Part shown: positions 15,004-17,637 of the stretch, piece after piece
Numbering within the stretch: the stretch's first letter is position 1
Layout: each line of letters begins with the position of its first letter
Origin: Taishania sp045629585
GTDB lineage: Bacteria; Bacteroidota; Bacteroidia; Flavobacteriales_D; Crocinitomicaceae
Direction of reading: 5' to 3'
Length of the DNA stretch: 17,637 nt
Assembly (NCBI GenBank): GCA_045629585.1
Contig: JAZQRM010000073.1
Coordinates: forward strand, 1 to 17,637
The notes under the pieces: model-generated
Seen by the model: only the letters and a program-made list of their open reading frames with translations
Told to the model about the DNA's origin: nothing
The model's database searches: none
Program-made: the position numbers and the translations under genes

Positions 15004-17637
15004 ATGATAAATAAAGGCTCAGAATGGAACATTTGGGATTTACATGTACATACACCAGCATCAGGTTTTGCAACCGATGCTGATTACCCTACTTTAATTG
15101 AAAATATAAAAAAATCAGAAGCTGATGTGATTGGTATAAACGATTATTGTTCTATACAAGGGTATAAGAAAATTATGAGTTTTGGAGGAGTTGAAGGGAA
15201 AATTCTTTTTCCAGTGGTCGAATTTAGAATGAATAATAAAATTAATCATAAAAATTCTACAGCTACTGAAGGAGGAGTAAGTATAAATTTTCATATAATT
15301 TTTGATAACAGTGCTGATCTCAATAGTATAGAAGTAGAATTAAATAGTTTAGAATGTAAATTTGATGGTGGACACGAATCGAAATTAGGACATGTTACAA
15401 CCGTTGAAGAATTAAGTAAAATATCTTTCGATTATTTTGAAACTATTAAAAAATTAAACTCATCTATTTTAAAAAATAAGTTTTTAGTTTGGGTACCTTA
15501 TGATGAATATGGAGGAATAGATGCTATTGATCCTGTAAATGACGGATTTTTTAAGCTAGGTATTATAAACTCAGCCCATATTTTGGGGTCTGGGAATCAA
15601 AAACAAATTAATTATTTTCTAAGTGAAAGGTGTATTACTGATGTTGGAAAAAATATCGCATGTATTAAAGGTAGTGATTCGCACCAATTAGATTATCCGT
15701 TTGGAAAACTCCGAGATAAGGATTCAAAACCTACAGATAGATACTGTTGGATAAAAGGAGAAAAAAGTTTTAAAGCATTACAACATTTAGTAGTTGAACC
15801 AATTGATAGGATTTTAATTAAAGAAAAAAATCCAATTGAAGATAGGGTAAATAGTAACCGTACTAAATACATTGATTCAATCAGAGTAAATGCAGTTACG
15901 AATTATGATCCAAATACACAAGGAGAATGGTTTAATGGTGTTGATATTCCATTAAATCCAGAACTTGTTGCTATTATTGGTAATAAAGGTAATGGTAAAA
16001 GTGCATTGGCAGATATAATTGGACTATGTGGAGATTATAGTGGAAGTCATGAAGATTTTGCTTTCTTAAATAAAAAGAGATTTGGAGAACACAACGGAAG
16101 AAAATCATCAAATTTTGAAGCTACATTAACATGGAAAAGTGGTAATTCGATAACCAAAAATTTAAACGAAAAAGTTGAAGAATCTGTAACTGAAAAAGTG
16201 AAATATTTACCTCAGGGTTATTTTGATAGATTAACAAACAATCACGATTCTGTAGAGGACTTTAATAGAGAAATAGAGAATGTTGTTTTCACTCATTTAG
16301 AGGAAGCAGATAAATTAGGAAAAAATACATTCAAGGAATTAATTGATTTCAAAACTTCAGTAACAGAAGAGGAAATACTTGTTTTAAAAAACAAACTACA
16401 GGCTATAAATAAGTCTCTATTTGAAAAAGAAAAAAAGCTAAATCCAGATTATAAAAAAGGCATTGAAAATCAAATAGAACTTAAAGACAATGAGCTTAAG
16501 GCTTTAATTGAACCTAATGTAGTTCCTAATCCCAATGAAGATGCAGCACATGCAGAAAAAAATAAATTAGTAAATCAGAAGCTTGAAGAATTAAATCAGA
16601 AACTTGAAGATGAAACAAACTTGTTGATTTCTACCAAGGAGAAAAAATCAATTTTATTGATTGAGATTAATAATTTGAAGACAACTAAGCAAAAGATTGA
16701 AAATAAGGTTAAAGAACTTGGATTATTCAAAATAGAAATTAATGATGATTTGTTAAAATATGGTTTGGATATCAACAATATCTTAACTATAACTTCTAAT
16801 CTAGAAAGTATTGATAGTATTCTAGCAGTAAAAAATGATGAATACACAAAAATTAAAGTACTATTAGGAGATGAAAGTAGTCATGAAGCTAATTTTAAAA
16901 CTATTCCTCAAAAGATTGATGAATTAAAGTTACAACAAGCGAAAATACAAAATGAACTAGGTGAGGCAGATAAAATCTATCAAAATTATCTTATTAATAA
17001 AAAGAAATGGGAAGAAGATAGGAAGAAGATCATTGGAGATATCGCTACAAATGGCAGCCTTGAATTCTTTAAAAATGAAATAAAATATATCACTGAATTA
17101 CTTAATTCTGAAATTCAAGCAGAAAGAAAATTACGTTTAGATGTTACAAAAGAAATTTTTGAACTAAAAGAATCTGTATTAGATATTTATAAAACAGTTA
17201 AGCATAAGATTGATAAAATAATTGAAGAAAATATTCATTTATTATCAACATACCCAATTCAAGTAGAAGCTTCATTTGTGTTAAAATCTAACTTTCAAAA
17301 AAAGTTTTTAGAATATATTTCTCTTAATAAAATTGGAACTTTTTATGGTAGAGAAAATGCTGAAATTCAATTACGAAAATTATTAGAAGAATCTAATTTA
17401 GATACATTCGATAACATTTCTAAATTGCTAGAATCTATTACTAATGCTTTATTTATAGATTTAAGAGATGCTAATAAGCAATTAACTAATATTGATAATC
17501 AAGTTAGTGATGTCGTTGAATTATATGATTATTTGTTTTCATTAGATTTCGTTGACTATAATTATGAACTACGTCAGGGAAGTAAAAAATTAAGTCAGCT
17601 TTCTCCTGGAGAAAAGGGTGCATTGCTTCTTATTTTC
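15004..17637 (+). CDS. PHP-domain plus SMC-like ATPase (TrlF/Ppl-like), 3' end cut off by window
   Basis: The frame is open for 878 codons to the window edge. The N-terminus is a PHP (polymerase and histidinol phosphatase) metal-hydrolase domain with DLHVHTPAS (His14, His16), GINDY, VVEFRM and GSDSH (223-227). A P-loop ATPase follows, with Walker A GNKGNGKS (326-333). A long coiled coil spans about 400-800, and the ABC/SMC signature LSPGEKG (866-872) appears just before the edge. Walker B and the end are missing. This is the TrlF-family layout, and PHP-ATPase fusions such as Ppl are reported as phage-defence genes. It starts 43 bases after hsdS, on the same strand. A nucleic-acid or nucleotide target is likely but unknown. 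An ATG at 14997 leads only to a five-codon frame. Confidence 0.88.
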   Translation, partial: MINKGSEWNIWDLHVHTPASGFATDADYPTLIENIKKSEADVIGINDYCSIQGYKKIMSFGGVEGKILFPVVEFRMNNKINHKNSTATEGGVSINFHIIFDNSADLNSIEVELNSLECKFDGGHESKLGHVTTVEELSKISFDYFETIKKLNSSILKNKFLVWVPYDEYGGIDAIDPVNDGFFKLGIINSAHILGSGNQKQINYFLSERCITDVGKNIACIKGSDSHQLDYPFGKLRDKDSKPTDRYCWIKGEKSFKALQHLVVEPIDRILIKEKNPIEDRVNSNRTKYIDSIRVNAVTNYDPNTQGEWFNGVDIPLNPELVAIIGNKGNGKSALADIIGLCGDYSGSHEDFAFLNKKRFGEHNGRKSSNFEATLTWKSGNSITKNLNEKVEESVTEKVKYLPQGYFDRLTNNHDSVEDFNREIENVVFTHLEEADKLGKNTFKELIDFKTSVTEEEILVLKNKLQAINKSLFEKEKKLNPDYKKGIENQIELKDNELKALIEPNVVPNPNEDAAHAEKNKLVNQKLEELNQKLEDETNLLISTKEKKSILLIEINNLKTTKQKIENKVKELGLFKIEINDDLLKYGLDINNILTITSNLESIDSILAVKNDEYTKIKVLLGDESSHEANFKTIPQKIDELKLQQAKIQNELGEADKIYQNYLINKKKWEEDRKKIIGDIATNGSLEFFKNEIKYITELLNSEIQAERKLRLDVTKEIFELKESVLDIYKTVKHKIDKIIEENIHLLSTYPIQVEASFVLKSNFQKKFLEYISLNKIGTFYGRENAEIQLRKLLEESNLDTFDNISKLLESITNALFIDLRDANKQLTNIDNQVSDVVELYDYLFSLDFVDYNYELRQGSKKLSQLSPGEKGALLLIF

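Larger units (their letters stand above)
6405..17637. mobile_element. Integrative mobilizable genomic island at the 3' end of mnmE (right end outside window)
   Basis: The order is integrase, membrane proteins, excisionase-like HTH protein, VirE-type ATPase, non-coding repeats, relaxase, then a type I modification and PHP-ATPase cargo. This fits a mobilizable genomic island. No type IV secretion genes are seen, so transfer would need a helper. The left border is inferred from the integrase lying 171 bases behind the intact mnmE end. The AT content is high from 6423 to about 11770 and again in the last gene, while hsdM is visibly less AT-rich, pointing to a patchwork. The right border and second attachment repeat are not in view. 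Confidence 0.8.

Overview
The window comes from a low-GC Bacteroidota chromosome, most likely Flavobacteriales. The evidence is the sdhC-sdhA-sdhB operon of the Bacteroidota type, TAnnTTTG-type promoter boxes, weak Shine-Dalgarno sequences, and an integrase and a mobilisation module of Bacteroidota style. I cannot fix the genus.

Positions 1-6422 are core chromosome. On the minus strand is succinate dehydrogenase/fumarate reductase (sdhC, sdhA and the start of sdhB), preceded by an S66 LD-carboxypeptidase (ldcA). Divergent from it on the plus strand are tadA (tRNA adenosine deaminase) and mnmE (tRNA-modifying GTPase). tadA and mnmE each have a TAnnTTTG box ending exactly four bases before the ATG, which suggests leaderless mRNAs.

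From the 3' end of mnmE (about 6405) to the right edge lies what looks like an integrative and mobilizable genomic island. Its left end is the conserved Phe-Cys-Ile-Gly-Lys-stop end of mnmE, the probable attachment site. Next come repeated GTAC-core sites, a tyrosine recombinase, a translationally coupled 55-residue membrane microprotein, an unknown four-helix membrane protein, an excisionase-like helix-turn-helix protein and a VirE/superfamily-3-type ATPase. A non-coding region follows with opposed 8-bp repeat triplets (a candidate replication origin) and a bulged stem-loop (a candidate oriT), then a MobV/Pre-like relaxase. The right end of the island is outside the window.

The cargo (11777-17637 and beyond) is a defence module. 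It holds type I modification subunit hsdM, an overlapping hsdS specificity gene, and a large PHP-domain/SMC-like ATPase (TrlF/Ppl-like) that runs off the window. No restriction subunit hsdR is visible; it may lie further right.

The most striking observation is inside hsdS. A 444-bp segment (13884-14327, exactly 148 codons) encodes a complete-looking GIY-YIG nuclease domain and is bounded by two palindromes. Their conserved outer and inner 10-mers are exact inverted copies of each other, while their loops differ. The segment sits in frame in the linker between the two halves of HsdS. This looks like a small palindrome-flanked GIY-YIG mobile cassette that inserts without breaking its host protein.
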